Part shown: piece by piece, positions 25,725 through 35,296 of the stretch
Numbering within the stretch: position 1 is the stretch's first letter
Layout of the letters: every line of letters begins with the position of its first letter
DNA from: Caldilineaceae bacterium
GTDB lineage: Bacteria; Chloroflexota; Anaerolineae; Caldilineales; Caldilineaceae
Direction: 5' to 3'
DNA: 56,170 nt
NCBI GenBank assembly: GCA_022824685.1
Contig: JAJDZJ010000088.1
Coordinates: forward strand, 1 to 56,170
Translations under genes and position numbers: made by a program
Notes under the pieces: model-generated
What the model was told of the DNA's origin: nothing
Database searches by the model: none
What the model saw: only the letters and a program-made list of their open reading frames with translations

Positions 25725-28637
25725 ATGTCGAAATTAGTCATTGTAGAATCTCCGACCAAGGCAAGAACGATTCGCGGTTTTTTGCCAAGGGGTTACGAAG
25801 TCAAGGCGAGCATGGGCCATGTGCGCGATTTGCCGGCCTCTGCTGCAGAGATACCTGCGAAGGTGAAGGGGGAGCCCTGGGCTCGGCTTGGGGTCAAGGT
25901 GGAGGAAGAGTTTGAGCCGCTGTATGTGATTCCGTCGAATAAGAAGAAAGTTGTTGCCGAGTTGAGGTCGGCTTTGAAGAAAGCGGATGAGGTGCTGCTC
26001 GCGACGGATGAGGACCGGGAGGGCGAAAGCATCGGCTGGCATCTGCACGAGGTGCTGAAGCCCAAGGTGCCGGTCAGGCGGATGATATTTCACGAGATCA
26101 CGAGAGAGGCGATCGAGCAGGCGCTGAAGTCGACCCGTTCGATTGACAGTGACCTGGTGCGGGCGCAGGAGACGCGGCGCATACTCGACCGACTGGTGGG
26201 ATATACGATATCGCCGTTGCTATGGAAGAAGATTGCGCCGAAGCTGTCGGCCGGCCGTGTGCAGAGCGCGGCGGTGCGTCTGCTGGTGTTGCGGGAGCGG
26301 GAGCGGCGGGCGTTCGTGAGCGGATCCTATTGGGATCTGAAGGCGCAGTTGAACAAGCGCCCGGACAGAACGGCCCACCGTTTTGAGGGAACGCTGATCT
26401 CGGTCAACGGGACGCGGGTGGCGAGCGGGCGAGATTTCGATGAATCAACGGGACGGATCGCGGCAGGCAAGCGGGTGATCACGCACCCCAACGAGAAAGG
26501 CGGGGATGTTCTGCTGCTGGATGAGGAGCAGGCGAGGGCCTTGCGACAGCGCCTGCTGGACGGCGTCTGGACGGTCCACTCGGTTGAGAGCAGGGAGCAT
26601 TCGCGTTCACCATCGCCGCCGTTCACGACCAGTACGCTGCAGCAGGAGGCGAACCGCAAGCGAGGGTGGGGGGCCAGGCAGACGATGCGGGTGGCCCAAT
26701 CTCTATACGAAAACGGGTATATCACCTACATGCGCACCGATTCGGTGCATCTGAGCGACGAGGCCGTCAATGCGGCGCGCCGGAGAGTCAGGGAACGCTA
26801 CGGCCAGCAGTTTCTGACCGGGAAGCCGCGGCGATACAGGACAAGCTCGAAAGGCGCGCAGGAGGCGCATGAGGCGATCCGGCCCGCGGGTAACGAGATG
26901 CGTCCGTTGGAAACGTTGCCGCTTTCAGGCGATGAGGCGACGCTGTATGACATGATCTGGAAGCGGACTGTGGCGACGCAGATGGCGAACGCGCGTTTGC
27001 GTGCCACGACGGTGATGATCCGGGCTGCGAGCCAGCCGGCAGGGGGCGCTGTCGAGGAGGCGCTTTTCCGCGCATCGGGCAGGGAGATTCTGTTTCCGGG
27101 GTTCTTCCGCGCCTATGTAGAAGGCTCCGATGATCCTGACGCGGCGATTGAGAGCCAGGAGTCACCGTTGCCGCGGCTGGCAAAGGATGAAGCAGTGGAC
27201 TGCCGGGAGCTGGACGCGGTTGGCCACGCGACCAAGCCGCCGGCCCGCTACACCGAGGCCAGCCTGGTGAAGGCGCTGGAGACGGAGGGTATTGGCCGGC
27301 CGAGCACCTATGCCACCATTATCGATACGATTCAGAACAGGGGCTACGTTTTCAAGCAGCGGCGGGAGCTGGTGCCTACTTTCGTGGCCTTTGCGGTTGT
27401 CCAGCTGTTGGAGAGCAACTTCGAAGATCTGGTGGATTTGAAGTTCACGGCCGAGATGGAGCAGACGCTGGACGACATCGCCGAGGGAGAGGTTGACTGG
27501 CTCGAATATCTCAACCGGTTCTATCTGAGCGAGCAAGGGCTGGAGAACCAGGTCCGTGAGAAGGATAGCGCCATCGATCCGCGCAAGGCGGGCCAGGTCG
27601 ATTTTCCCGATCTGCCGGCCGAGGTGCGAATCGGTCAGTTTGGCCCTTTTTTGGCGCGGGAGGTCAACGGTGACAGGCATACGGTCAGCCTGCCGGATGA
27701 TTTGCCGCCGGGGGATTTGGATGCGGCTGCGGTGGAAGCGCTGGTGAGCGCCAAGCAGGAAGGACCTGTTGTACTGGGGAAGGATCCGGAGAGCGGAATG
27801 CCGGTGCTGGTGAAGGACGGGCGGTACGGCGCGTACGTGCAGCTGGGCGAGGATACGGCGAGAGAAGAGAGGACATCGAGGAAGGCCAAAGCGCCTGCGG
27901 GCCCGGTCGATATCAATACGGCCTCGGCGCGGGAGTTGACCGCGCTGCCGGGGGTCGGTCCGGGTCTGGCGAAAGGGATTGTCGCGGGACGGCCATTTGC
28001 GTCGGCGGCAGAGTTGAAGCGGGTGCCCCGATTGGGCGCCAAGGCCATTGAGACGCTCAAGCCGCTGGTTGTTGCTGGTAAGGGCAAGCCCAGGAAACGG
28101 GCGGAGGCGCGTTCAGAAAAAGCGGAAGCCAGGTCGAATGGGAAACCGAAACGGGTCAGCCTGCTTCAGGGGATGGCCAAAGAGGAGTTGGACCTGGAGA
28201 CGGCGCTGCAACTGCTGCGCCTGCCGCGTGTGCTCGGCACACACCCGGAAGACGGCGAAGAGGTGCGGGCCGGCGTGGGGCGGTACGGGCCGTATGTCGT
28301 GCATAACCGGAAGTTTGTGAGCCTGAAGGCGCCGGATCATGTGCTGGAGGTAGATTTGCCGCGGGCGCTGGCGCTGATCAAGGAGGCGCCGACTCGGAGA
28401 GGAGGCAGTTCGACGCGCACGGTTCTGAAGGAGCTGGGCGCGCATCCCAAAGACGGTGAACCGGTATGCGTGCTGGACGGGCGCTACGGCCCCTATGTCA
28501 ATCACGGCCGTACGAACGCCACTGTTCCGAAGGAGACGGATCCGCTGAGTGTTACGTTGGAGCAGGCGTTGACGATGCTGGCGGAGAAGGAGAAAAACGG
28601 AAAGGGACGGGGGCGAGGCAGCCGCAGGCGGAGGTAG
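25725..28637 (+). CDS. topA: DNA topoisomerase I with inserted helix-hairpin-helix module
   Basis: 970-residue type IA topoisomerase that relaxes negative supercoils. The Toprim domain starts at once ([12 protein letters not shown], with the catalytic Glu8) and includes [14 protein letters not shown]; the active-site Tyr is Y335 in YITYMRTDS. The C-terminal third has no zinc-finger cysteines; it has repeats of the Gly-Arg-Tyr-Gly-x-Tyr type ([44 protein letters not shown]). Between repeats two and three a ComEA-type helix-hairpin-helix segment ([19 protein letters not shown], about 729-782) is inserted, flanked by basic linkers. The tail is Lys/Arg-rich. ATG 25725 follows an AAGAAGAAG stretch and gives the family start. 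Confidence 0.95.
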   Translation: MSKLVIVESPTKARTIRGFLPRGYEVKASMGHVRDLPASAAEIPAKVKGEPWARLGVKVEEEFEPLYVIPSNKKKVVAELRSALKKADEVLLATDEDREGESIGWHLHEVLKPKVPVRRMIFHEITREAIEQALKSTRSIDSDLVRAQETRRILDRLVGYTISPLLWKKIAPKLSAGRVQSAAVRLLVLRERERRAFVSGSYWDLKAQLNKRPDRTAHRFEGTLISVNGTRVASGRDFDESTGRIAAGKRVITHPNEKGGDVLLLDEEQARALRQRLLDGVWTVHSVESREHSRSPSPPFTTSTLQQEANRKRGWGARQTMRVAQSLYENGYITYMRTDSVHLSDEAVNAARRRVRERYGQQFLTGKPRRYRTSSKGAQEAHEAIRPAGNEMRPLETLPLSGDEATLYDMIWKRTVATQMANARLRATTVMIRAASQPAGGAVEEALFRASGREILFPGFFRAYVEGSDDPDAAIESQESPLPRLAKDEAVDCRELDAVGHATKPPARYTEASLVKALETEGIGRPSTYATIIDTIQNRGYVFKQRRELVPTFVAFAVVQLLESNFEDLVDLKFTAEMEQTLDDIAEGEVDWLEYLNRFYLSEQGLENQVREKDSAIDPRKAGQVDFPDLPAEVRIGQFGPFLAREVNGDRHTVSLPDDLPPGDLDAAAVEALVSAKQEGPVVLGKDPESGMPVLVKDGRYGAYVQLGEDTAREERTSRKAKAPAGPVDINTASARELTALPGVGPGLAKGIVAGRPFASAAELKRVPRLGAKAIETLKPLVVAGKGKPRKRAEARSEKAEARSNGKPKRVSLLQGMAKEELDLETALQLLRLPRVLGTHPEDGEEVRAGVGRYGPYVVHNRKFVSLKAPDHVLEVDLPRALALIKEAPTRRGGSSTRTVLKELGAHPKDGEPVCVLDGRYGPYVNHGRTNATVPKETDPLSVTLEQALTMLAEKEKNGKGRGRGSRRRR

Positions 28638-28675
28638 TTCGGTTCGCGGTTGCGTGATATTGAGAAAGGAAAGGG

Positions 28676-29494
28676 ATGGGTTGGTCGAACTACCTTGGGA
28701 AAGATAGCCGCGGCAGCCGGCCGCGCTGTGTGCTGCTTGTGGACGGCGAAAAAGAGGAAGTTGCTGCGCGGCTGACCCGGTTGGTGGGCGTTGACGAGGT
28801 AGAGGTTTCAAGCGGCGATCTGTGGATGCCCTACGGCAAGCCTTTGGAGCGGAAAGACGGCTCCTGGGACGCGGCGCCTGCGGAAGAAGCGGAGTTGGAC
28901 AAGGCGGCGGATCTTGTGCCGGGGCCGGTGCGTGCCCACCTAACGAGCTGGTGGCTGGCAGCCGCCGATCACGGTCCGAGGACGCCGAACTGGGACATTG
29001 CGAGCACGTGCACGATCCGCGGCAAGAAGGGGCTCTTGCTGGTGGAGGCGAAGGCGCACTGGAATGAGGTGAAGGGTTCGTCAGCGGGGAAAAAGTTGAG
29101 AGCGCCGGCATCTGAAAACTCTATCAAGAATCATGAACGGATTGGGGGTGCGATCGAGGAGGCGGCCGCGGGGCTGCAGTCTGCGAGCGGCGGCGCCTGG
29201 CGTATCGGGCGGGACCGTCATTACCAGATGTCGAACCGGTTTGCGTGGTCGTGGAAGCTGGCTTCGCTGGGGATGCCGGTCGTTCTGGTGTATCTGGGAT
29301 TCCTCTATGCAAAGGATATCGCCAAAGGAGGGGATCTTTTTCACTCCGCGGAGCACTGGGAGCGGGTCGTGACGAGCAACAGTGAAGGCGTTGTTGACAG
29401 TTCGTGCTGGGGAAGATGGCTGGATGTGAACGGCGTCCCTTTGATTCCTCTGATTCGGGCGGTCAAACAACCATTTCAGTATCGCGGAGTTTGA
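28676..29494 (+). CDS. Putative PD-(D/E)XK nuclease-like protein
   Basis: 272-residue protein that I do not recognise as a named family. The segment PNWDIASTC...GLLLVEAKAHWNE carries Asp107 and Glu124-Ala-Lys126 with the spacing and hydrophobic strand of a PD-(D/E)XK active site, so a nuclease-like fold is plausible (inference). A GAAAGG ribosome-binding site lies just before the ATG. It follows topA by 38 bp on the same strand and may share its transcript. No transmembrane segment, no signal peptide. A metabolic or repair role cannot be told. Confidence 0.55.
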   Translation: MGWSNYLGKDSRGSRPRCVLLVDGEKEEVAARLTRLVGVDEVEVSSGDLWMPYGKPLERKDGSWDAAPAEEAELDKAADLVPGPVRAHLTSWWLAAADHGPRTPNWDIASTCTIRGKKGLLLVEAKAHWNEVKGSSAGKKLRAPASENSIKNHERIGGAIEEAAAGLQSASGGAWRIGRDRHYQMSNRFAWSWKLASLGMPVVLVYLGFLYAKDIAKGGDLFHSAEHWERVVTSNSEGVVDSSCWGRWLDVNGVPLIPLIRAVKQPFQYRGV

Positions 29495-29836
29495 GGCCGG
29501 GCGCCTCTCATTTTTGCGTGTCAAGGACTACGGCGAACCAAGTAGGCCGGCGCGCGAATCTCGGTAGGATACGAGCCCCCCTCGGTGTGGTTGGAATCAA
29601 TCATTTCGGTTGATCAAGCAAGTCGAAATTCCATTGGGAAACACGCTCCTTGCGTCTCGGTCTGGCCTTATCATCTGTTGCGAGGCAAGCCAGGTCCTGG
29701 AGCAGGTCAAGGCCGCACTTGGGCGTGTGTGTGCCTGCGTTCAGAAGGGTAGGCAAGCGAGACCCAGGTTCGGGCGCGTATCCCTTTCTACAATTCGCTG
29801 TCGGACTATGCCGGCGGCTAAGCTACGGCCAGAAAA
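29495..29836. other. Intergenic region without recognised content
   Basis: The 342-bp stretch shows no supported gene, promoter or repeat. A frame starting at 29610 runs through it but overlaps the better candidate at 29837 in another frame and has the composition of noise. Confidence 0.4.
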
Positions 29837-30175
29837 ATGGACGATATCAGAAAGACCTACGCCATTGTCGGCAGTGCCGGCGACGCGACCCATCCGGTAT
29901 ACTGGCACATTCATACGCTGTGGCACACCGACGATGAAGGTCTGCTGCGCGAATTTCACTCAACCCATACGAAGCTCGACAAAGCCGAGGATGTGGTCCG
30001 CGAGCGCCTTATCCTATTGGGCCACCGTCCTAAGGTAGCTGCCCTGGCCGCCAATATGATTGCCAAAAGGGCACTTGGGGTCTATTTCGAGAAGTTGAAA
30101 AACGCCGACCAGCTCGACCGCGATCTCGAAGATATTTTGGACGCGGCGGAGGCAGAGGAAGGGGACGAGGAATAG
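29837..30175 (+). CDS. Small hypothetical protein
   Basis: 112-residue soluble protein, not recognised. The N-terminal part contains THPVYWHIHTLWHTDDEG, rich in His and Trp, then a long helical region and an acidic tail of Asp/Glu. It has a normal amino-acid composition and a clean acidic end, which argues for a real gene, but there is no clear ribosome-binding site before the ATG. Neighbours give no functional hint. Confidence 0.5.
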   Translation: MDDIRKTYAIVGSAGDATHPVYWHIHTLWHTDDEGLLREFHSTHTKLDKAEDVVRERLILLGHRPKVAALAANMIAKRALGVYFEKLKNADQLDRDLEDILDAAEAEEGDEE

Positions 30176-30301
30176 TCGGCGCGAGGTCTGGGAAGGCCGG
30201 CCTTGCCAAGCGGGGAACTTGGAGGTAGAGTTTTGCGCTCAGGCGAAAAAGGGCAGCGACAGGGGTTGTCTCGAAAGATAGATCGGGATGGTCAAGGCTC
30301 T

Positions 30302-31507
30302 TTAACCCAGCAGTGAGAGCGGCCAGCCGAGCAGGGCGCCGCCGATGACGACCCAGGCCGAGGTGACGCGCCAACGGAGCACGGCGGCGGCAGCGAGGAG
30401 CGCGATCACGGCGGCGGGCCAGGCGGTGACAATGTCGCCGGTGAGGCGCACGAGAACGGCAGCCATGAGGCCGACGGCGCTGACGTTTACGGCGTCGAGA
30501 AAGGCGGCCATCCACGCGGAGCTGCGCAGACGGGGCACGATTGGGTTGAGGATGGCGACGAAGACAAATGAGGGCGCGAAGATGGCGGCGGCGCTGACGG
30601 CGGCGCCGGGGACGCCGGCCAGCACGTAGCCGATGAAGGCGGCGGTGGAGAGGACGGGGCCGGGCGTGAATTGGCCGATGGCGATGGCGTCGAGCAGCTG
30701 CTGTTGTGTGAGCCAGCCATATTCATGGACCAGGTCGCCTTCGAGAAAGGCGACGAGGACGTAGCCGCTGCCGTAGAGGACGCTGCCGACTTTGAGGAAG
30801 AAAAGGCCAAGCGCGCCGAGAGACAGGACGGGCGCCGCGGCGGCAAGAATCAGGGCCGCCCACTTGAGCGACGGGGCAGGTGAAAGGTCTGCCCAGGGGA
30901 GTTCAGGCCGGCTCTCCGGCAGGGCGAGCAGCGCGGGGGCGGCGCCCCAGCCGGAGATGGCGCGCAGAGCAAGCATGCCAAGCAGGCCGCCGGCGATCAG
31001 CGACCAGATTACGGGGACTCCCAGGTAGACGGCGACCGCGACCGCGATGCCGATGATGCCGAGGGCGACGCGCGTTTGCCCAGCCGCAGCGGGCTTTGAA
31101 GCTGTTGTGCCGAGCCGCCAGAGGGCGCCGAGGATGACAGCGAGCACGGCAGGCTTTACGCCTGCGAGGAAGGGCTGCACGGCTGGCAACGCGCCGAATT
31201 TCACGTAAATCCAGGCGATGACCGTGGACAGGAGCACGGCCGGCAGCACGAAGGAAATACCGGCCGCGAGCAGGCCGGGCCAACCGGCGCGCTGGTAGCC
31301 GACATGGATCATCATTTCGGTCGAATTCGGGCCGGGGATCAGGTTGGTTGCGCCGACCAGGTCCAGAAAGTGTTCGCGGCTCAGCCATTTGCGGCGGTTG
31401 ACGGCCTCATCTTCGAGCATCGCGATGTGGGCGGCAGGCCCGCCGAATCCGATTATTCCCAGTTTTCCGCACAGTTTGACGACGTCAGCAACAGTTCCCG
31501 TAGCCAA
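30302..31507 (-). CDS. Chromate-type ion transporter (ChrA/CHR family)
   Basis: 401-residue membrane protein with two homologous CHR domains, as in full-length ChrA. Domain 1 has IGFGGPAAHIAMLEDE and NLIPGPNSTEMMIHVGY; domain 2 has GSGYVLVAFLEGDLV and IGQFTPGPVLSTAAFIGY. About 10-12 membrane spans. The start is set to a TTG at 31507 with AAGGAG five bases upstream; a longer frame from 31585 adds basic residues unlike the family. The family is known for chromate efflux, but many members have other or unknown substrates. Confidence 0.85.
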   Translation of the reverse strand: MATGTVADVVKLCGKLGIIGFGGPAAHIAMLEDEAVNRRKWLSREHFLDLVGATNLIPGPNSTEMMIHVGYQRAGWPGLLAAGISFVLPAVLLSTVIAWIYVKFGALPAVQPFLAGVKPAVLAVILGALWRLGTTASKPAAAGQTRVALGIIGIAVAVAVYLGVPVIWSLIAGGLLGMLALRAISGWGAAPALLALPESRPELPWADLSPAPSLKWAALILAAAAPVLSLGALGLFFLKVGSVLYGSGYVLVAFLEGDLVHEYGWLTQQQLLDAIAIGQFTPGPVLSTAAFIGYVLAGVPGAAVSAAAIFAPSFVFVAILNPIVPRLRSSAWMAAFLDAVNVSAVGLMAAVLVRLTGDIVTAWPAAVIALLAAAAVLRWRVTSAWVVIGGALLGWPLSLLG

Positions 31508-31626
31508 TTTGACTCCTTGATCGCTGCATGCGCTTCTTTCTCCCCGTAGGCGAAGGCGTTGCGGCGGACCCCTGTGCGCATACAACTCGTTGAAACTGCA
31601 TGGTGGAATTGTTTGAATCAGACGGA

Positions 31627-31655
31627 AATGTACCGAAGTGCGTCCCGTTTGTCAA
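31627..31655 (-). promoter_or_regulatory. Promoter of the chromate-type transporter gene
   Basis: On the minus strand TTGACA (31650-31655), a 17-bp spacer and TACATT (31627-31632). The leader to the TTG start is about 110 nt. Confidence 0.6.
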
Positions 31656-31811
31656 CGTCCGGTCTACGAGGGGCTGTTGATGCGGGGTGGAGCCGGCGGG
31701 GGAATTGGGGCGCGCCCATTCTGGTAGGGGCCTTCCAGGCCGGGGGCTGCGTGACGGAGAGGAACTGCTGTTGACAGCTCTTGCCGAAGCGGTAGGCGGC
31801 CAAAGGAGATG

Positions 31812-31840
31812 TTGACCAATGCCGATGTTCTCCATATACT
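31812..31840 (+). promoter_or_regulatory. Promoter of the capA-like gene
   Basis: TTGACC (31812-31817), a 17-bp spacer and TATACT (31835-31840) stand about 100 bp before the ATG at 31942. With the minus-strand promoter it accounts for the 434-bp gap between the two divergent genes; nothing else is seen there. Confidence 0.7.
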
Positions 31841-31941
31841 TTTGAATTGGACCCTGTTGACGTGCGTTGTGTTGGATTGGACGCTGCGGCGGGGGACCTT
31901 CACGGTTCAGCTTTCCACATGAAACAGGTAGTTGAACGGCG

Positions 31942-33789
31942 ATGTTGAAGCGACTTGGCGCCATCTTCAAACGGAATAGGCAGCAGTTGCGCCTTGGACT
32001 GCTCGCCGTCTGGTCGGGCGTGAGAGGCATGTTTGCGGTCGACCGGATTGCGCCTTTGAGGAAGGGCGTAACGCGTTTGCAGTCATCCAGCCGGCTTGTG
32101 GTCACTGTGCTGCTGGGAACGGTTGGGGTGGCGGTGGCGGCGGCGATTGCGTCGTTTGCAGGCGGGACGGGTGGAGCCGGTGGGATCGGGACCGTCGCGG
32201 AGGCGCCGTTGCAGCCGGCGGCGCAGCAGAAAGACAGCCGCAACGGTTGGTTGACGGTTGCTCTCGACACGTCGCTGCCGGAACGGTATTACAGTCATCT
32301 GCTCACCGCGGCCTTTGAGTTGGGAGAGATCGAGGCCAACGGGACGCGCAAGACTGTTTTTCTGCTCGATCAGCCTCGCAACGCCGATGCGCAGATAAGA
32401 TTGGCGGCCGGTTCCGAGGCGTCGGGCAGTGTTCTGTACACGCGCTATCTGGCGCCGGTGGCGGCCTTCGCCACGGTGCCGGACGAGATTTCAATGGCCG
32501 AGTTGACTCTGCGCTGGCAGGGCAGAGGCGGCGGCCCGCTGGTCGTTGACGCCGAATACGTGTCAGAACTGGAAGCGGTATTCGGTGTCGAGGCGGCCGA
32601 TGCTGTGCAGACGGCCAGCGGCAGCGCTCTGCCGGCTGTGCTGGAGGTGACCCCGGGTTCTGTTGGGCTCGTACCTTTCGAAGGCCTGACGCCGGTTCTG
32701 AAGGCATTGCGCCTGGACGGCATGAACATATTGAGCAACACGTTCGACGCGTCCACTTATCCGCTGACCGCGGTTGTGTCGGTGTTTGGCGCAGAGAGAG
32801 AAGAGGTGGCCGCGGCTCTGCGGCCGCGCATTACACAGCCGACGAACCGCAAAGCGAGCAAGGTAACGACATTGATTATGACGGGCGTCACGGCGATGGC
32901 GCGCGTTACGGCCGCCCGGATGGAGGCCAACGGGTTTGATTACCCCGCCCAGGTGATTGCGCCGACGCTGCGCGCGGCCGACATCACCCATATCAGCAAT
33001 GAGGTGCCCTTCCTTGCAGGCTGTGATGTTGACCCGTCTTTGAACAACATGATCTTGTGCAGCGACCCGGCCTATTGGGCGACGCTTGAGGCGGTGGGCA
33101 CGGATATCGTGGGGTTGAGCGGGAACCACGTCAACGACTTCGGACGGGACGGCGCGCGCGAGTCGATTGGCTGGTACCGGTCGAACGAGATTCCCATCTA
33201 TGGGAGCGGTTTGAATGAGGCGGAGGCGTGCGAGCCGCTGCTGTTCAATCACAACGGCAACCGATTTGCCTTCTTTGCGGCGCTGGCGCACTATCCCAGT
33301 TTTGCCTGGGCGACCGAGGAGGAGCCGGGCGTCTGCCATTACTGGGGAAACAAAGAGCGCTTATTTGCCAGGATTGCGGAGCTGCGCGGCGAAGTGGATG
33401 TGATCGCGGTTGAACTGCAGCATGAGGAGATCTACAACCCTGCGCCGATATCCCGGCAGGTGCAGGATTTCCGTGAACTGCGTGCGGCCGGCGCCGATAT
33501 TGTAACCGGAGTGCAGAGCCACGTGCCGCAGGCGATGGAGCCCTATGGATATGGGGACGAAAAGTCTGGGATCATCGTGTACGGTCTGGGGAATCTTTTC
33601 TTCGATCAGATGTGGAGCTGGCAGACGCGCACTTCGCTGATTGCGCGCCATACGATCCATGACGGCGATGTGATCAGCACGGAGATCCTGACTGCGGTCC
33701 TCGAGGACTATGCCCAACCCCGCTGGACAACAGACGTTGAACGCGCTGACCTTTTGCGGCAGATTTTCAGCGCGGCGCCGGCGCGTTGA
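31942..33789 (+). CDS. CapA-family protein with an extra N-terminal ligand-binding-like domain
   Basis: 615-residue membrane-anchored protein. One hydrophobic segment (about 52-72) places the rest outside. Residues about 90-290 look like a PstS-type periplasmic-binding fold (ERYYSHLLTAAFELGEIEA, PGSVGLVPFEGLTPVLKAL), a resemblance I am only moderately sure of. The C-terminal half is the CapA/PgsA metallophosphatase-like domain: GVTAMARVTAARM, ITHISNEVPF, VGLSGNHVNDFG with the Gly-Asn-His, and YGLGNLFFDQ. CapA proteins act in poly-gamma-glutamate or cell-envelope metabolism; the exact role here is unknown. The ribosome-binding site is weak. Confidence 0.8.
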   Translation: MLKRLGAIFKRNRQQLRLGLLAVWSGVRGMFAVDRIAPLRKGVTRLQSSSRLVVTVLLGTVGVAVAAAIASFAGGTGGAGGIGTVAEAPLQPAAQQKDSRNGWLTVALDTSLPERYYSHLLTAAFELGEIEANGTRKTVFLLDQPRNADAQIRLAAGSEASGSVLYTRYLAPVAAFATVPDEISMAELTLRWQGRGGGPLVVDAEYVSELEAVFGVEAADAVQTASGSALPAVLEVTPGSVGLVPFEGLTPVLKALRLDGMNILSNTFDASTYPLTAVVSVFGAEREEVAAALRPRITQPTNRKASKVTTLIMTGVTAMARVTAARMEANGFDYPAQVIAPTLRAADITHISNEVPFLAGCDVDPSLNNMILCSDPAYWATLEAVGTDIVGLSGNHVNDFGRDGARESIGWYRSNEIPIYGSGLNEAEACEPLLFNHNGNRFAFFAALAHYPSFAWATEEEPGVCHYWGNKERLFARIAELRGEVDVIAVELQHEEIYNPAPISRQVQDFRELRAAGADIVTGVQSHVPQAMEPYGYGDEKSGIIVYGLGNLFFDQMWSWQTRTSLIARHTIHDGDVISTEILTAVLEDYAQPRWTTDVERADLLRQIFSAAPAR

Positions 33790-33859
33790 GGTGGGCGGCA
33801 GACGGACGGAGCGACATTCTGGCAGGTTTTCGGCGGGGCGAAGGTGAGCGCCAGGCGCG

Positions 33860-34393
33860 CTAACCCGTGTTGGTCAGTCCTCGAATGCCGTATGCCCCTG
33901 TTGTGCGGATGAACTCCTTGTAGGGCTCACAGATCTTGCTGGCGTCGCTGTGAGAGATACCGATTAGCGACGCAATTTCCTCGTAGGTAAGCGGATTGGG
34001 CAGACGCACTCCCAGTGTCAGGATGGCATCGTCAACGGGATCGGAGAGGCGGTCGGCGCCATTGACAATCTGCTGCTTTTGAAAAGACTCCCGCCCACTG
34101 TTTCCGAACATGGCATTTTCCCACATGGCGCGCGGGCGGACTGCCTTGCGTGACGACCGCCGCGTGTAGGCAAGGGCTGGCTTTTCTTCCTCCGACGTGC
34201 GCAAAAATTCTCTGTATGGCTGGCAGAGATCGCGCACGCGATCGCGAGCGATGCCGAAAGACGCGGCGATCTCCTCGTAAGAGAGAGGATCGCGCATGCG
34301 CACCGCGAGCGTCAGGATGGCATCGTCTAAGGGGTCGGGCAATCGGGTCTCGCCGGAGACGGCGCGTCTGAGGGACAGTTTGTCTGCGTCCAT
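33860..34393 (-). CDS. Protein with two tandem HTH-like modules
   Basis: 177-residue soluble protein made of two copies of one ~50-residue module. Copy 1 (about 17-66) reads [16 protein letters not shown] then [11 protein letters not shown] and [10 protein letters not shown]; copy 2 (about 119-168) reads [16 protein letters not shown] then [11 protein letters not shown] and [10 protein letters not shown]. The YEEIA-x-x-x-GI part resembles the first helix and turn of helix-turn-helix DNA-binding domains. A basic linker joins the copies. A strong AAGGAGG six bases before ATG 34393 fixes the start. Function unknown; a regulator is the simplest guess. Confidence 0.65.
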   Translation of the reverse strand: MDADKLSLRRAVSGETRLPDPLDDAILTLAVRMRDPLSYEEIAASFGIARDRVRDLCQPYREFLRTSEEEKPALAYTRRSSRKAVRPRAMWENAMFGNSGRESFQKQQIVNGADRLSDPVDDAILTLGVRLPNPLTYEEIASLIGISHSDASKICEPYKEFIRTTGAYGIRGLTNTG

Positions 34394-34790
34394 GGCGGAC
34401 CTCCTTGAGATGGGAGCGGGGTATCGGCATATCCACATACTGGGCTTCGCAGACCATTGTGGTCGAAGTGCAGGTAGATGCCAAATCATGGCTTTTGCTG
34501 CGGGAAGGGTTTGTCCCGCTCCTGGGGACAGTCGGGACAGGGCCGGCCGGGGGAGAAGGCGGGCTGGGAGGCGTTGCTCAGCCTGTTGATGCGGCGCCCG
34601 CGTTGCGCCTGCGAGCCTGGCGCGGGGCGCGCCCGCGGTCGCGCGTATTGGCCACGAACAGCCTTCGCCCCCGAAGAGGAGCCGGCGGCAGTCGTCGTGC
34701 CTTTGACGGCGCTGACGCGGGGCCCTCCACTGGCTGCCGGCCAGCGCACGCTGACGCCGGGGCCGGAAGACGAGGCGAATCGGCGGCCGA
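34394..34790. other. GC-rich intergenic region without supported gene
   Basis: Several overlapping frames exist, but none has a ribosome-binding site or a plausible protein composition. The extended -10 promoter of the SUI1 gene lies at its right end. Confidence 0.4.
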
Positions 34791-34799
34791 TGATATACT
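34791..34799 (+). promoter_or_regulatory. Extended -10 promoter of the SUI1 gene
   Basis: TGA-TATACT is an extended -10 element with no clear -35 box. Transcription would start near 34806, about 43 nt before the ATG. Confidence 0.45.
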
Positions 34800-34848
34800 G
34801 CATGGAGCAGCTCCTATCTGCAGTTCGGCCACCAGAGAAAGACAGACA

Positions 34849-35232
34849 ATGTCCAAGCGCAAGGCAAGGAAATCGGATCGGAGTCCATCCCGGGGGCCAG
34901 GTTCGCGGCTTGTTTACTCAACGGATCCGGAACCGGAACCTGCAAAGCCTCCGCGGGAGCTTCCCCGAAACCCGGCCGCGCCGTTTGCCGTCCAGGGCGC
35001 CCAACCGGTGCGCGTCCGGCTGGAACGGAAGGGGCGGAAAGGGAAGACAGTTTCGATCATTACGGGCGTCAAGAGCCCTGAAGCGGGCAAACGCGCTCTC
35101 CTGAAGCACCTGAAAGGCAAGTTGGGTTGCGGCGGCGCGGTGAAAGGCGCGGACCTCGAAATCCAGGGCGATCAGAGGGAGCGTTTGGTTGCGCTTCTGA
35201 ACGAACTGGGATACAGGGCGAGGCAAGGTTAG
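34849..35232 (+). CDS. SUI1/YciH-family translation initiation factor
   Basis: 127-residue protein. The first ~55 residues are a Lys/Arg/Pro-rich unstructured tail; the rest is the SUI1/eIF1 fold: [37 protein letters not shown] with the Gly-Cys-Gly-Gly basic loop, and [20 protein letters not shown]. The family binds the ribosomal P-site region and checks initiation (eIF1), while bacterial YciH has a related but less defined role. Convergent with the glgD-like gene 64 bp downstream. Confidence 0.88.
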   Translation: MSKRKARKSDRSPSRGPGSRLVYSTDPEPEPAKPPRELPRNPAAPFAVQGAQPVRVRLERKGRKGKTVSIITGVKSPEAGKRALLKHLKGKLGCGGAVKGADLEIQGDQRERLVALLNELGYRARQG

Positions 35233-35296
35233 AGCGGGGATCGATACAGTTTCAGCAGGCAAGCAGCTTTGGCGGCCGCGTTTGCGTCAGGCCGGG

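Noticed and set aside
29610..30038. 142-codon open frame overlapping the small hypothetical gene at 29837
   Set aside because: Composition is less protein-like than the 29837 frame, and the two overlap for most of their length.
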